From contig CACYHC010000010.1 in assembly GCA_902774145.1 (NCBI GenBank), positions 25,607 through 89,606 of the forward strand: DNA of 64,000 bases, read 5' to 3'. Below, in pieces: positions 36,592 to 45,632 of the stretch. The position numbers and the translations under genes were made by a program. This DNA is from an uncultured Bacteroidia bacterium (GTDB lineage: Bacteria > Bacteroidota > Bacteroidia > Bacteroidales > UBA932). Below the pieces are notes generated by a model. That model ran no database searches. It was given only the letters and a program-made list of their open reading frames with translations, and was not told the DNA's origin. Positions within the stretch are counted from its first letter, which is position 1; every line of letters begins with the position of its first letter.

Positions 36592-36985
36592 TGCTTTTCA
36601 AGGTTAAAAACTCATCATAATTGCGAATATAGTCATCCTCGGAATAGGGCGCCGAGCCCAGCTCAAGGGCCACTGAATTTGTAGAGAAGTTCTCCATCTC
36701 CCGCCAAATACCCTTGGGAATGTATAATCCGTAATATGACCGGTTCATTTGAAACCGTTGTTTCTTGCGCCCGTCATCCAACACCACATCGAACGACCCG
36801 GATAGGGCAATCACGAACTCCTCATTCTCCCTATAAGCATGTCCACCACGACGCTCCCCTCCAGGGACATCATATAACCAATAGGTCCGCTGAATCTTGA
36901 ACGGGATTTGATTCAGATCTTCCGCAAAGGATAAGTTGCCTCGTATGTCAAGGATCTTCGGCAACTGGATTATTCTAATTTTCAT
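36578..36985 (-). CDS. FdtA/WxcM-like cupin, copy 2
   Basis: A 135-residue paralogue of the preceding gene. [24 protein letters not shown] aligns with the partner's HAHRE but reads HAY, so one of the two catalytic-region His residues is replaced by Tyr. GSFDVVLDDGRKKQRFQMNRSYYGLYIPKGIWREMENFS and DDYIRNYDEFL are shared. Tandem cupins of this type may form heteromers or make 3-keto sugars of different configuration; neither can be told here. ATG 36985 is chosen; a TTG at 37009 overlaps the upstream gene. Confidence 0.75.
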   Translation of the reverse strand: MKIRIIQLPKILDIRGNLSFAEDLNQIPFKIQRTYWLYDVPGGERRGGHAYRENEEFVIALSGSFDVVLDDGRKKQRFQMNRSYYGLYIPKGIWREMENFSTNSVALELGSAPYSEDDYIRNYDEFLTLKSSGKI

Positions 36986-36999
36986 TTTACAACTATTCC

Positions 37000-38124
37000 C
37001 TAGCCACAATGAGCATTAGATTTTTGGACTGTGAAGTTAAATTGATAATCTGGATCTCGTCTCATAATTTCATGACTCGCAGGATATTTCTCAATGAACC
37101 AGGTAAAGAAAGCCGTTACATCAATCTTGTCGGATAGCATTTTTTGTCGGCGAGCCTGAAAAATTTCATATAAATCACCACAAGCAAGGAGTGCTTTAAC
37201 CTTCTCATATAATAGCTGTGGCTGCGATGAAGGAATACCATACGTGAGTTCATATTTGCGCTCCAATTCTTCCAATACACCTATCTTCCCCGCAAAATCA
37301 TTGAAACGGAGACTGGGGACACCTAACATTGCAGCCTCAACCGCCATACTCTGACTGTCGCCAATATACATCTTGGCGAAAGCCATAACATGATGAATTT
37401 CCAGGGGATTAATATGCAGACGATATTTCTCAAACTGAGGTTCCAATTCACGTTCAGATGTTATATAGATATCGCCATATTTAGAAAGAACATTAATAAG
37501 ACCCTGCGCTTTTTCAGTACTGAATCCATTGATTCCCGTATCATGGTGGGCTCTAAGACTGGCAAAACGGACAAGGAAGAATGGTTTTTCTGTACTGATT
37601 CCGTATTTAGCGAGCACTTTTACTTCAGATGTAAACTTGTTAGGATGCAGGTAGGCAAGTTTCATAAAACCGGCATAATGTATCGTCTTGTTCTCCAGGC
37701 TACCACAACGGCAAGTGACCGGTGAGAGCCTCACTTGGAGGAATGGTTTTATACTCTTAACAAACAGTGGAATGGTAGCAGCATCATCTTCACCTACGCA
37801 AATGGCGGGTTTCCTTAAAAGCCACCCCACATGCGCGACTTCTACAGTTGAACCTGTCAGCAAGTCTATCTTGTGTTTTACACAAAAACACAGTACCCTC
37901 CAGTCACGGACCACCATATCCCAAAGCATTCCAAACTTAGAACCGCGGTGGACATTCTCGTTAATATTATAATAGGGGATACCAGCTTCCTCGAGCAAAC
38001 TTTCCAAAATGTCTTTGGTTTTAATCAGGATAAACACTTCATGCCCATCTCTTTTCCAATTCTCAATCGAATAACGGTAGAAATGAAAATGTGCCGGATG
38101 GCTCAACTGAACTAATATTCTCAT
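37000..38124 (-). CDS. DUF354-family glycosyltransferase-like protein
   Basis: A 374-residue GT-B-like protein. MRILVQLSHPAHFHFYRYSIENW and DGHEVFILIKTKDILESLLEEAGI match the DUF354 family N-terminus; VGWLLRKPAICVGEDD, KPFFLVRFASLRAHHD and IGDSQSMAVEAAMLGVPSLRFND (sugar-nucleotide side) follow. DUF354 proteins occur in polysaccharide and S-layer loci, but the reaction is not known. It lies between the FdtA pair and an ATP-grasp gene with very short gaps, so it may work with one of them. Confidence 0.7.
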   Translation of the reverse strand: MRILVQLSHPAHFHFYRYSIENWKRDGHEVFILIKTKDILESLLEEAGIPYYNINENVHRGSKFGMLWDMVVRDWRVLCFCVKHKIDLLTGSTVEVAHVGWLLRKPAICVGEDDAATIPLFVKSIKPFLQVRLSPVTCRCGSLENKTIHYAGFMKLAYLHPNKFTSEVKVLAKYGISTEKPFFLVRFASLRAHHDTGINGFSTEKAQGLINVLSKYGDIYITSERELEPQFEKYRLHINPLEIHHVMAFAKMYIGDSQSMAVEAAMLGVPSLRFNDFAGKIGVLEELERKYELTYGIPSSQPQLLYEKVKALLACGDLYEIFQARRQKMLSDKIDVTAFFTWFIEKYPASHEIMRRDPDYQFNFTVQKSNAHCG

Positions 38125-38129
38125 ATTGC

Positions 38130-39287
38130 CTAATATCTTTTCACAAAAAGAATCGGAGACATCAGCACGTACATAATGGCAGGCAGAGGATCCTTAATAC
38201 TCCATACCGCACTGACCTTATGTCGGCAATAAGACCGCATAGCCTGTCCCAACTTAAGTTGCCCCCGCACTACACCCTTATTTATCACAGCGATGTCCGT
38301 TAACCTCTCCACCCAGGCGCACTTTACCTCCTTGCCCTTTCTCTCTGACAAGTCTTTTTGGTTCAGGTAATCCATCCAATCGCCGATAAACGAAAATCCC
38401 CGGCCTTCGGAAATCGTATGCCATTTCCAGGCGCGGGTATTGATCTCGAGAAATTTGTATTGGCCTTTATCCAGCATAAACTCGGCTTCCCCCATCCCGG
38501 TATAGTTGGTGAGCTGAATGATATGCTTTGCGATTTCTTCAATCTCTGGGATATCCACCGTAACGGCAAAGGTAGTGGAGTTGCCAAAATCCATTGGGTT
38601 CTGCCGGATTCTGTTCACCGTAATGGAGGATTTAACCTCGCCGTTTACCGAGAAAAATCCGAAAGAAAACAAGTTTTTGGCTCCTCCTTCAAGAAATTTC
38701 TGGATAATCAAAGCGCTTATAGGGTATTGCTCCGCCACCAGGCCCGCAACTTTTGTCAGCAAACTATCCTTATCGGAACAGAGAAATGCTTTCTTCCCAA
38801 ACTTCTTATGAAAGTCATACATCACGGCCGGCTTGATTACCACAGGGTATTCCAGTTGCCCAGACATAGACTGCAACTCTTCCATACTTTGTGGATAGCG
38901 GCTCCAAGGATGAGGGATATCGTTTTCTTCGGCAAACTTATAGGTTCGTGTCTTGTCTGCAAAAAGTTTCACGGTAGACCACTCAGGAAGCGCCACGGTA
39001 AAGGCTTCGGATAATTGTTCGTAGTGCCTTACAATGACATCAATATATTCATCACTCGTAGGGAAAAGCATCGTGGACTTCCCCCTGTGCATTTCCAAAC
39101 TCCGTAGCAAATCAACTTCCGTCTTGCAGACAAGCGTCTTATCCACGTATCGGGAGAAGCGGGCCACCGCGTATCCGTCCGGAACCATGAGAAGCACCTT
39201 TACGCCCTTCTTCTTGGCTTGACGCGCCAAGCCAAGCGCCTGTATATGGCCTCCCAGAAGGATAAGAATGTTGAAAACTTGGTCCAT
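38130..39287 (-). CDS. ATP-grasp enzyme (carbamoyl-phosphate-synthase-like)
   Basis: A 385-residue ATP-grasp protein: an N-terminal Rossmann-like part (ILILLGGHIQALGLARQAKKKGVKVLLM), central KTRTYKFAEENDIPHPWSRYP and YPVVIKPAVMYDF (ATP-binding lysine), then MGEAEFMLDKGQYKFLEINTRAWKWH (metal ligands Glu and Asn). Enzymes of this kind ligate a carboxylate to an amine or thiol. In capsule loci they can attach amino acids to sugars, which is the best guess here but unproven. A hydrophobic C-terminal stretch (IMYVLMSPILFVKRY) suggests membrane association. Confidence 0.78.
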   Translation of the reverse strand: MDQVFNILILLGGHIQALGLARQAKKKGVKVLLMVPDGYAVARFSRYVDKTLVCKTEVDLLRSLEMHRGKSTMLFPTSDEYIDVIVRHYEQLSEAFTVALPEWSTVKLFADKTRTYKFAEENDIPHPWSRYPQSMEELQSMSGQLEYPVVIKPAVMYDFHKKFGKKAFLCSDKDSLLTKVAGLVAEQYPISALIIQKFLEGGAKNLFSFGFFSVNGEVKSSITVNRIRQNPMDFGNSTTFAVTVDIPEIEEIAKHIIQLTNYTGMGEAEFMLDKGQYKFLEINTRAWKWHTISEGRGFSFIGDWMDYLNQKDLSERKGKEVKCAWVERLTDIAVINKGVVRGQLKLGQAMRSYCRHKVSAVWSIKDPLPAIMYVLMSPILFVKRY

Positions 39288-39294
39288 TATGCAT

Positions 39295-40212
39295 CTACTT
39301 TTTAACTTTTCGATAAATCTCCACCAAAGACTTCACCACTTGCGAATTTTCCAATCCATCGGCAATAATTCTTTCTCGTCCAGATGTTCTCCGATTAAAA
39401 GAAAATGCAGCTCTCAATGACTCAGCTATTTCACATACATTTCTACTGTCTATCACATAACAACCCTCTATACCACATAATCGTTCTTTTACATCGCCCA
39501 CATTAACAGCTACAATAGGGCATCCGCATGCCATTGCCTCTTTTATTACCTGTGGAGATCCTTCAGAAATTGAGGTCATTAATAAAGCATCAACAGCTTG
39601 CAAAAGAACAGCAACCTGTTGACGAGAATAATTTTTCAATTCTAACAATTTAACTTCTTCAAAAAACGACACTACATCCTTAGCGAGATGGGCATTTTTA
39701 ACTTTATTATTAAAAGCCCCTGCAAAAAGCACATACTTAACTTGAGGGTCAAATTTCATTATGCTTCGAGCAGCACACTTATCCATAATAGGATAGTCAT
39801 CAAGATTAATCCCGCATGGAATCAACGCAAAGTCCTTTTTGGGCTGGGCTAAATCAATGCTCCGCTGAGAAACAAAAACATTAAACGAGGAAAATTTAAT
39901 AGAAATCTTTGACAACTTTAATATGACCGATTTATTGATATCGCTACCATGATAGGTCGTCACTACGGGAATTCGTCTCTGAAGGTTAGCAAATAAACCA
40001 CATATACCATAATGAGCATGAATCACATCTGGACAAAAATCATTGATTGCCCTGTTCAATTCCGGCAACGCCAAAAGATACCCTTTTATACCATTGCTTC
40101 GAATAGGAAAGAACCGGCATTCTATGCCAGCTTCTTGCAAAGCAGAGAACTGCTCTGTTACAAATGGAGCGAACCCTCGTTCTTTATACCTCGCAACAAC
40201 CAGAATACGCAT
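39295..40212 (-). CDS. Glycosyltransferase family 4
   Basis: A 305-residue GT-B glycosyltransferase. The N-terminal MRILVVARYKERGFAPFVTEQ and DVIHAHYGICGLFANL with TTYHGSD form the acceptor side. The donor-binding EGSPQVIKEAMACGCPIVAVNVGDVKE carries the E-x7-E motif. It is a retaining transferase, sugar specificity unknown. ATG 40212 precedes the conserved start; a frame from 40230 adds six residues. AT-rich like its neighbours. Confidence 0.88.
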   Translation of the reverse strand: MRILVVARYKERGFAPFVTEQFSALQEAGIECRFFPIRSNGIKGYLLALPELNRAINDFCPDVIHAHYGICGLFANLQRRIPVVTTYHGSDINKSVILKLSKISIKFSSFNVFVSQRSIDLAQPKKDFALIPCGINLDDYPIMDKCAARSIMKFDPQVKYVLFAGAFNNKVKNAHLAKDVVSFFEEVKLLELKNYSRQQVAVLLQAVDALLMTSISEGSPQVIKEAMACGCPIVAVNVGDVKERLCGIEGCYVIDSRNVCEIAESLRAAFSFNRRTSGRERIIADGLENSQVVKSLVEIYRKVKK

Positions 40213-40263
40213 AACATCACACTTTCTCATTATAAATAGCCAGCGGGACTTTACAACTCAAAC

Positions 40264-41376
40264 TCATACACTATTGCTATATAATTCACCAAGGTCCCGT
40301 ATATGTGTTGCAATACTGTAACGTTGACGAATGGAGGCGGCACTATCTATTGCTTTCTGTTTATGTTCTTTCAAGTTTAGCATAACCTCCGACATCTTCG
40401 CAACAAAATCATCCCCATCTTCCGTCTTATATATTACCGCCAGCTTTCCGTTGTCAGTAATCTCCCTCATAACCACCCAATCGTTCACTACAACGGGGAG
40501 CCCGGCGGCCATAGCCTCCACTACAGCTATCCCAAAAGTATCATTGTGCGAAGAATAAACAAATATGTCAACATGTTGTAAGATAGCCGGCACATCCCCC
40601 CTGCCGCCAAGGAAGAAAACCTGCTTATCCAGCAAGCCAGCATCCCTACAATACTCCACACAATCATCGTATAGATAAGGTTCCGCTGCCACTCGCTTCC
40701 CAACAAAATAAAAACGGAAATCGCTACGACCTGCATCCACCAATTGTTTCAGCGCAATGCACAGGAAACTTTGTGAGCGTCCGCTCACAAAGTTTCCTAC
40801 CATCGCCATCTTCACAATTTCCTTATCTTCCGGGCAAGTTATCTTCAAGAAATCCGGGGGCTCACAAGGCTCGTCAAATTTCGAAAAATCAATGCCATTA
40901 TATACCACATGGCAACGTTTCTTGGGTACAAGTAGAGTCCGCCGGACATACCAATCACGTTCATACTCACTAACAAAGACACTTGCTCGCGCAAACCACA
41001 TTACAAAATGTGCAAATACCCGGTCTTTGAATGAGGGGAAAAAGCCGTGGAAAGTGGAAATAAGTTTTACCTTAGAACCGCAAGTGCAGAATAAGCCAAG
41101 CAGTCCATTTAACAAAGTCTGTGTATGCAGGATATCCACACATTCCTTCTTCAACAAGTATCGCAAACTTTGGATGTAACCAAGTGTTGACCCCGCGGGC
41201 TTAATACGAAACATCGGCACGCCCGTAGCACGATACGCCTCCGATAAATCCCCTTCATTACGGTAGATAAGGATAGGCTCGTAGTTAGCCAGCCCTTTCT
41301 TCCGGAATGTATCTAGGACCAGCGTTTCTGTCCCGCCACGGTTAAGGCTCCCAATAAAATAGGCAACTTTCATCAT
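40264..41376 (-). CDS. Glycosyltransferase family 4
   Basis: A 370-residue GT-B glycosyltransferase. KVAYFIGSLNRGGTETLVLD is the glycine-rich N-terminal motif, LISTFHGFFPS follows, and NDTFGIAVVEAMAAGLPVVVND holds the E-x7-E donor motif. The start is the ATG at 41376 that overlaps the stop of the upstream membrane gene (TAATG); the frame runs on upstream only as a shadow. Specificity unknown. Confidence 0.9.
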   Translation of the reverse strand: MMKVAYFIGSLNRGGTETLVLDTFRKKGLANYEPILIYRNEGDLSEAYRATGVPMFRIKPAGSTLGYIQSLRYLLKKECVDILHTQTLLNGLLGLFCTCGSKVKLISTFHGFFPSFKDRVFAHFVMWFARASVFVSEYERDWYVRRTLLVPKKRCHVVYNGIDFSKFDEPCEPPDFLKITCPEDKEIVKMAMVGNFVSGRSQSFLCIALKQLVDAGRSDFRFYFVGKRVAAEPYLYDDCVEYCRDAGLLDKQVFFLGGRGDVPAILQHVDIFVYSSHNDTFGIAVVEAMAAGLPVVVNDWVVMREITDNGKLAVIYKTEDGDDFVAKMSEVMLNLKEHKQKAIDSAASIRQRYSIATHIRDLGELYSNSV

Positions 41377-42782
41377 TAAAACAGCCCGCGGCTCCCCAAT
41401 TTGAAATATGCCCAAGCCACTTCCATAAGGATTACCACCACACACCACGGCTTCAGCAGCTTGAAACTTCCGGGCCTCAATTCGGAAACTCCATAGGCCC
41501 ACAGTATAATGAGCCCCGGCAATCCTGGCAATAGAAAGCGTTCAGCATTGCTATAACCGCTGACAGCAATCACCCCCAAATATCCAAAGGTAAAAACACC
41601 AACGAGAATGAATTCTCTCCATCTCTTTTGTCTTATCGCCTCGTATATGGCAAGCAGTGCAAAGAATGCCATAAAATTACGGACATAATTCCCTCCGTGT
41701 TTGGTATTCTGTGACTCCTGCCCCTCTACCGCCACCATCGTGGAAAAAGGAAGGGCCACAATCATAGGAGCCATTATCGTCCCTGTAGCATACTTGGCCC
41801 ATTTGATTCCTTTCGACTCTTGATAGGACCGTTTAATTTCCACATTTTCCACCTTTTGCTCCCAATACATTTCCACTTCATTCATCATTGTTGTACCCGC
41901 CATAAGAACTAACGCAAGAACGCCCCAGGCAATCAGGGCGAAGCGCCGTCCTCCCTTTTTCATTGTTGGCACACTTGTGAATACCACTGCCGCAGTAAAC
42001 GCCAATATCGCCACAGCGCCGAGGGCCGTGCGGAAGAAGAAAAGGCTTACAGCCAACAATATAGGCGCAATAATATTCAAAAAATTATATTTCCGGTTAC
42101 GTATGACATAATCCAAGCGCTCAAGGAAAGCCACCTCCAAAAAAATCATTTCGGTCTCCTTTAAGTGATACCCACAATAAATGATGAACAGCGGCATCAA
42201 GCAGCACATAATTCCTGCTATGCGTCCGACAGCTTCACCAAGCATTCTGGAAGAAAGGTGATACAACAGCAAACACATCCAGGCGCTTAGAAGGCATTTG
42301 ATAAAACGAACAAGTATTATATCCGGGCCAAAAAACTTATATAAAATCGTAAGGCAAAATTCATAACCAACATCAGATACTCCGCTCGACTCTGGACCAA
42401 ACCAATAATTTAACGCAAAACTCCATGGCATTGATGATAAATCTCGTCCTGTTTCATCATAACCAATAGAATCCGCGGCACCATATTCAAATGGATTGCC
42501 GTTTACCTGCATATAAAAAATATAGGACGCCATTACCCAAATTACCCTAAAAGCAAGCGCAAAGCCAAAAAGCCTTCTCTCAAAAATCCTTGTCGGCAAT
42601 GTAGACCAGTTTTTACTCCAGGACGATGTCAGATAGAAAAAACCTGCAACGAACAATAGCCCAAGCCCCATTCGCCAAACGGGCATAGCAAATCTAAAAA
42701 ACACAATACTTACTATGGCAAGTGCAATAATGTAGGTTCTTACCGCCATTGAGGATATGATTTTCGGGAAAAAGGGTATCAT
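41376..42782 (-). CDS. Polytopic membrane protein, GT-C-like
   Basis: A 468-residue protein with about eleven hydrophobic helices. After the first helices comes a loop with acidic residues (GAADSIGYDETGRDLSS), then FGPDIILVRFIKCLLSAWMCLLLYHLSSRMLG and YHLKETEMIFLEVAFLERLDYV. This resembles the GT39/ArnT-like membrane transferases (GT-C) that use polyprenyl-linked donors, but a repeat-unit polymerase (Wzy) with a similar profile cannot be excluded. It is the only candidate polymerase in view. Overlaps both neighbours at start and stop. Confidence 0.6.
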   Translation of the reverse strand: MIPFFPKIISSMAVRTYIIALAIVSIVFFRFAMPVWRMGLGLLFVAGFFYLTSSWSKNWSTLPTRIFERRLFGFALAFRVIWVMASYIFYMQVNGNPFEYGAADSIGYDETGRDLSSMPWSFALNYWFGPESSGVSDVGYEFCLTILYKFFGPDIILVRFIKCLLSAWMCLLLYHLSSRMLGEAVGRIAGIMCCLMPLFIIYCGYHLKETEMIFLEVAFLERLDYVIRNRKYNFLNIIAPILLAVSLFFFRTALGAVAILAFTAAVVFTSVPTMKKGGRRFALIAWGVLALVLMAGTTMMNEVEMYWEQKVENVEIKRSYQESKGIKWAKYATGTIMAPMIVALPFSTMVAVEGQESQNTKHGGNYVRNFMAFFALLAIYEAIRQKRWREFILVGVFTFGYLGVIAVSGYSNAERFLLPGLPGLIILWAYGVSELRPGSFKLLKPWCVVVILMEVAWAYFKLGSRGLF

Positions 42783-43762
42783 AGGCTTTGATAATGCATC
42801 ATCCTACAAAGCAACATAGGAGACAGATTGGCAAGATGAATTTTGCGCTTAGCTGATAGCGTAGCCTGATATGTTGACAAGGGAAAAACCTTTTTCGATT
42901 TGAGGCGTCCAATCAACTCCTTCCGGGAAGAATAATAATCCTTGCCAATACTGCAGATAATACCCACCACAAGTTGAGATATCGTTCCCTCAAACCATCT
43001 CTTGTCGGCAAGATTACTTGCTTGTTCTTGTAATGAGTCAATAAGAGAAAAACGATCCCCCAGCCGCTTCTTCATTTTCTCCTCATCAGTGCTCCGGGTT
43101 ATCGACCCCACCCTATAAAGATAGTTATAAACTATCGTATTTACAGAACTGACGCGCTCCGCTTTCAGCAACATTCTGGGCGTCCATTCCACATCTTCAA
43201 AATAGATCCCTTCCTTGAAAAGGCAGTTTTCCAGCAATGTGCGCCGAATTATGAATTGCGGGACATAACAGGCTGTTCCCAACCTTTCAGTCAAAAATGT
43301 AAGGCCATCGCAAACTTCGTCCCTGAAATCAACAAAAGGTTTACGCACTTTATTCGGTTCAAAGACCTCATATTGCTCATTCACATTCTGATAATTAAAC
43401 CTTAGCACATCCAACTTCTCCTTATCCATCTTCTCCACCAAGGCTCTCAATACATTATGTTCCAGATAATCGTCAGAATCCACAAACTGGACATACTCTC
43501 CCTTCGCAACTGATAGACCACTGTTGCGGGCAGCACTCAATCCCCCATTAGATCTATGAATAACGCTAATATTCTTGTATCGAAATGCATATTCATCGCA
43601 TATAGCCGAGCAACCGTCCAGTGACCCATCGTCTACAAGAATAATCTCGTATTCTTCCAAAGTCATGTCTTGCGCAAGCAAACTGTCAACACACACCCGT
43701 AGATAACATTCCACATTATATACGGGAACAATTATACTTAGTTTTGGTAGAATCTTAAACAT
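42779..43762 (-). CDS. Glycosyltransferase family 2
   Basis: A 327-residue GT-A inverting transferase. LSIIVPVYNVECYLRVCVDSLLAQ, ILVDDGSLDGC and VQFVDSDDYLEHNVL (DXD) cover the nucleotide-sugar site, and YFEDVEWTPRMLLKAERV supplies the catalytic-base ED. Its start shares one base with the stop of the fucosyltransferase gene (TAATG). Specificity unknown. Confidence 0.9.
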   Translation of the reverse strand: MFKILPKLSIIVPVYNVECYLRVCVDSLLAQDMTLEEYEIILVDDGSLDGCSAICDEYAFRYKNISVIHRSNGGLSAARNSGLSVAKGEYVQFVDSDDYLEHNVLRALVEKMDKEKLDVLRFNYQNVNEQYEVFEPNKVRKPFVDFRDEVCDGLTFLTERLGTACYVPQFIIRRTLLENCLFKEGIYFEDVEWTPRMLLKAERVSSVNTIVYNYLYRVGSITRSTDEEKMKKRLGDRFSLIDSLQEQASNLADKRWFEGTISQLVVGIICSIGKDYYSSRKELIGRLKSKKVFPLSTYQATLSAKRKIHLANLSPMLLCRMMHYQSL

Positions 43763-44649
43763 TAAGAAGATAGCTCTGAATTAGGCAATGTTTGCAACTT
43801 TTGAACCGCAAACCCTACTGGTAATGAGGAAGACGGTGTTATTAAAATACAGTTCCCATTAAGTTGCCCCCCCCATGACCCAAATGAACCTTGGCTTGCT
43901 ATGACAATGTCACATTCTGAAATCAAAATCAAATCTTCATACGCTTTATTCCCTCGGACTATATTAGCCGGCACGTCTATTCTAGGACAGAGATACTTCT
44001 CAACCCAATCGGGTTCATCCGAAAAGAGCCAGACTATTATATTTTCGTATGCACCTTTTACATAATTAAGCGCATTGATAAAATACGTTAACGGGACAGC
44101 TTTATACCAACGGCTCTCCCTATTTGCAAGGTCCCCACGACGAACATGCACAGCCACATTCTTCACATTTGGGGTCGATGGGATGCTACGAGCTATACGG
44201 CTGAGATTTTCTCGCCTAAAACACATACTAAACAACCTATCAAATTCGGTGGGCGGTAATTCGAAATAACCATCGAAATACGTAGTCCTATTTATTTTTC
44301 GAGGAAGGAATCCCTTGGCGGCGGAATACTTAAAGAAAGATTTGTAAAATCTCCTCTTCGTGGAATTAATCGAACGGAATTCAATGTGTGGGAACATTTC
44401 AACTAGTTCGAATATTCGATCGAAACGGCCATCCATATCTTTTCCACAACGCTTATACCATGACGTGTCATACAAGACTATCGCTTGTCGTGCATAATAT
44501 TGTCCCTCAAGATACATTAGCATCTGAGAAGCGATGCCGCCATCCATATATATTATCGCTTTAGGACGGATTATCCCTAATGAAACAAAGGCTCGGCTTA
44601 AATATTGCAGAAAAACTGCGATTCCCTTTAAAATGAAACCTTTCATCAT
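43762..44649 (-). CDS. Alpha-1,2-fucosyltransferase family 11 (GT11)
   Basis: A 295-residue GT-B transferase. VAVHVRRGDLANRESRWYKA has the HxRRxD-type donor motif of GT11; WLFSDEPDWVEKYL and SECDIVIASQGSFGSWGGQLNGN are the other family landmarks. GT11 enzymes use GDP-fucose to make alpha-1,2 links on surface glycans. GDP-fucose synthesis genes are not in the window apart from manA at 22479. An N-terminal hydrophobic stretch suggests membrane association. Confidence 0.85.
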   Translation of the reverse strand: MMKGFILKGIAVFLQYLSRAFVSLGIIRPKAIIYMDGGIASQMLMYLEGQYYARQAIVLYDTSWYKRCGKDMDGRFDRIFELVEMFPHIEFRSINSTKRRFYKSFFKYSAAKGFLPRKINRTTYFDGYFELPPTEFDRLFSMCFRRENLSRIARSIPSTPNVKNVAVHVRRGDLANRESRWYKAVPLTYFINALNYVKGAYENIIVWLFSDEPDWVEKYLCPRIDVPANIVRGNKAYEDLILISECDIVIASQGSFGSWGGQLNGNCILITPSSSLPVGFAVQKLQTLPNSELSS

Positions 44650-45632
44650 AAGCGATTATGCCGGTCCATTGCAGATTTATACCATTTATATGCCCTAAAT
44701 GCGAGAAAATGCGCTATTGAACGGGTAGCCTTATTCGCATTCTTAAAATGCGGCGTCTCTCGTAAAGATGCTCGATGCTCCTCTACTAAAGTCTTTGCTT
44801 TACTAAACTTTCCGCTGGAGAGAAACAACAGAAATTCTTTGTAGAAAATATAGTCCTCAGCCCATTCTTCAGAAAAAGGCACATCGTCTGAAAATAAAGC
44901 ATTTAAATAACGACGTATATCAACAAGGCCAAGATGATAATCAAGATATCCCGGACGTTTAGCAGAAACAAATGTCGCTGATTCTCCATAAACTCTATAA
45001 ACAGCCGTCATGTCAGGAACATATCCAAATCTGGTATGGTGCGCCAAAACACTCTGCATGGGATAGTCTTCAACGGGAAACCTTCTACGGACATACTCAT
45101 CAAAGTCCACATACTGCAATAAGTCCCGCTTAATTAATAAGGTTAGCGGCATAGCATACACCCCACTAAAACGATTATGATAATATCGTCTGACGTCCCC
45201 ATCCGGAGCCGGATTATATGGGGGTAACCCAGGCACGAGTTTGCCGGATTTCACGAACAAGCGAAAGCCATTTGTGCAAACAACGCCACATTCTGCATGT
45301 TGAGCAAAGAAATCTAACTGCTTCTGAAGTTTTCGCTCATCGCACCAATAATCATCACCGGCAAGGATTGAAACATAGTCTCCTGTACAGGCCTTCATTA
45401 CCCGGGCGAAATTAGCCATGATACCTAAATTATTTAAGTTAGGCAACAGCACTATTATCTCAGGATAACGCTTTGCATATTCATAACACACATACCAAGT
45501 ACCATCTTTACTACAATCTTCCCCTATTACAATCTCCAATTCGAACGTTCCTTTTTGACACAAAATGCTGTCCAACGTTTGGGCGATGGTTGCTTCTTGA
45601 TTATAGGTTATAACAGCAACAGAAATTTTCAT
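44646..45632 (-). CDS. Glycosyltransferase family 2
   Basis: A 328-residue GT-A transferase starting MKISVAVITYNQEATIAQTL, with GEDCSKDGTWYVCYEYAKRYPE and SILAGDDYWCDERKLQKQLDF (DXD-type site), then MPLTLLIKRDLLQYVDF and YPMQSVLAHHTRFGYVPD. The start overlaps the upstream stop by 4 bases (ATGA); the frame extends further only as a shadow. The GDDYW version of the metal motif is shared with three other GT2 genes here (47413, 50889, 51805), suggesting a related subfamily. Confidence 0.88.
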   Translation of the reverse strand: MKISVAVITYNQEATIAQTLDSILCQKGTFELEIVIGEDCSKDGTWYVCYEYAKRYPEIIVLLPNLNNLGIMANFARVMKACTGDYVSILAGDDYWCDERKLQKQLDFFAQHAECGVVCTNGFRLFVKSGKLVPGLPPYNPAPDGDVRRYYHNRFSGVYAMPLTLLIKRDLLQYVDFDEYVRRRFPVEDYPMQSVLAHHTRFGYVPDMTAVYRVYGESATFVSAKRPGYLDYHLGLVDIRRYLNALFSDDVPFSEEWAEDYIFYKEFLLFLSSGKFSKAKTLVEEHRASLRETPHFKNANKATRSIAHFLAFRAYKWYKSAMDRHNRL

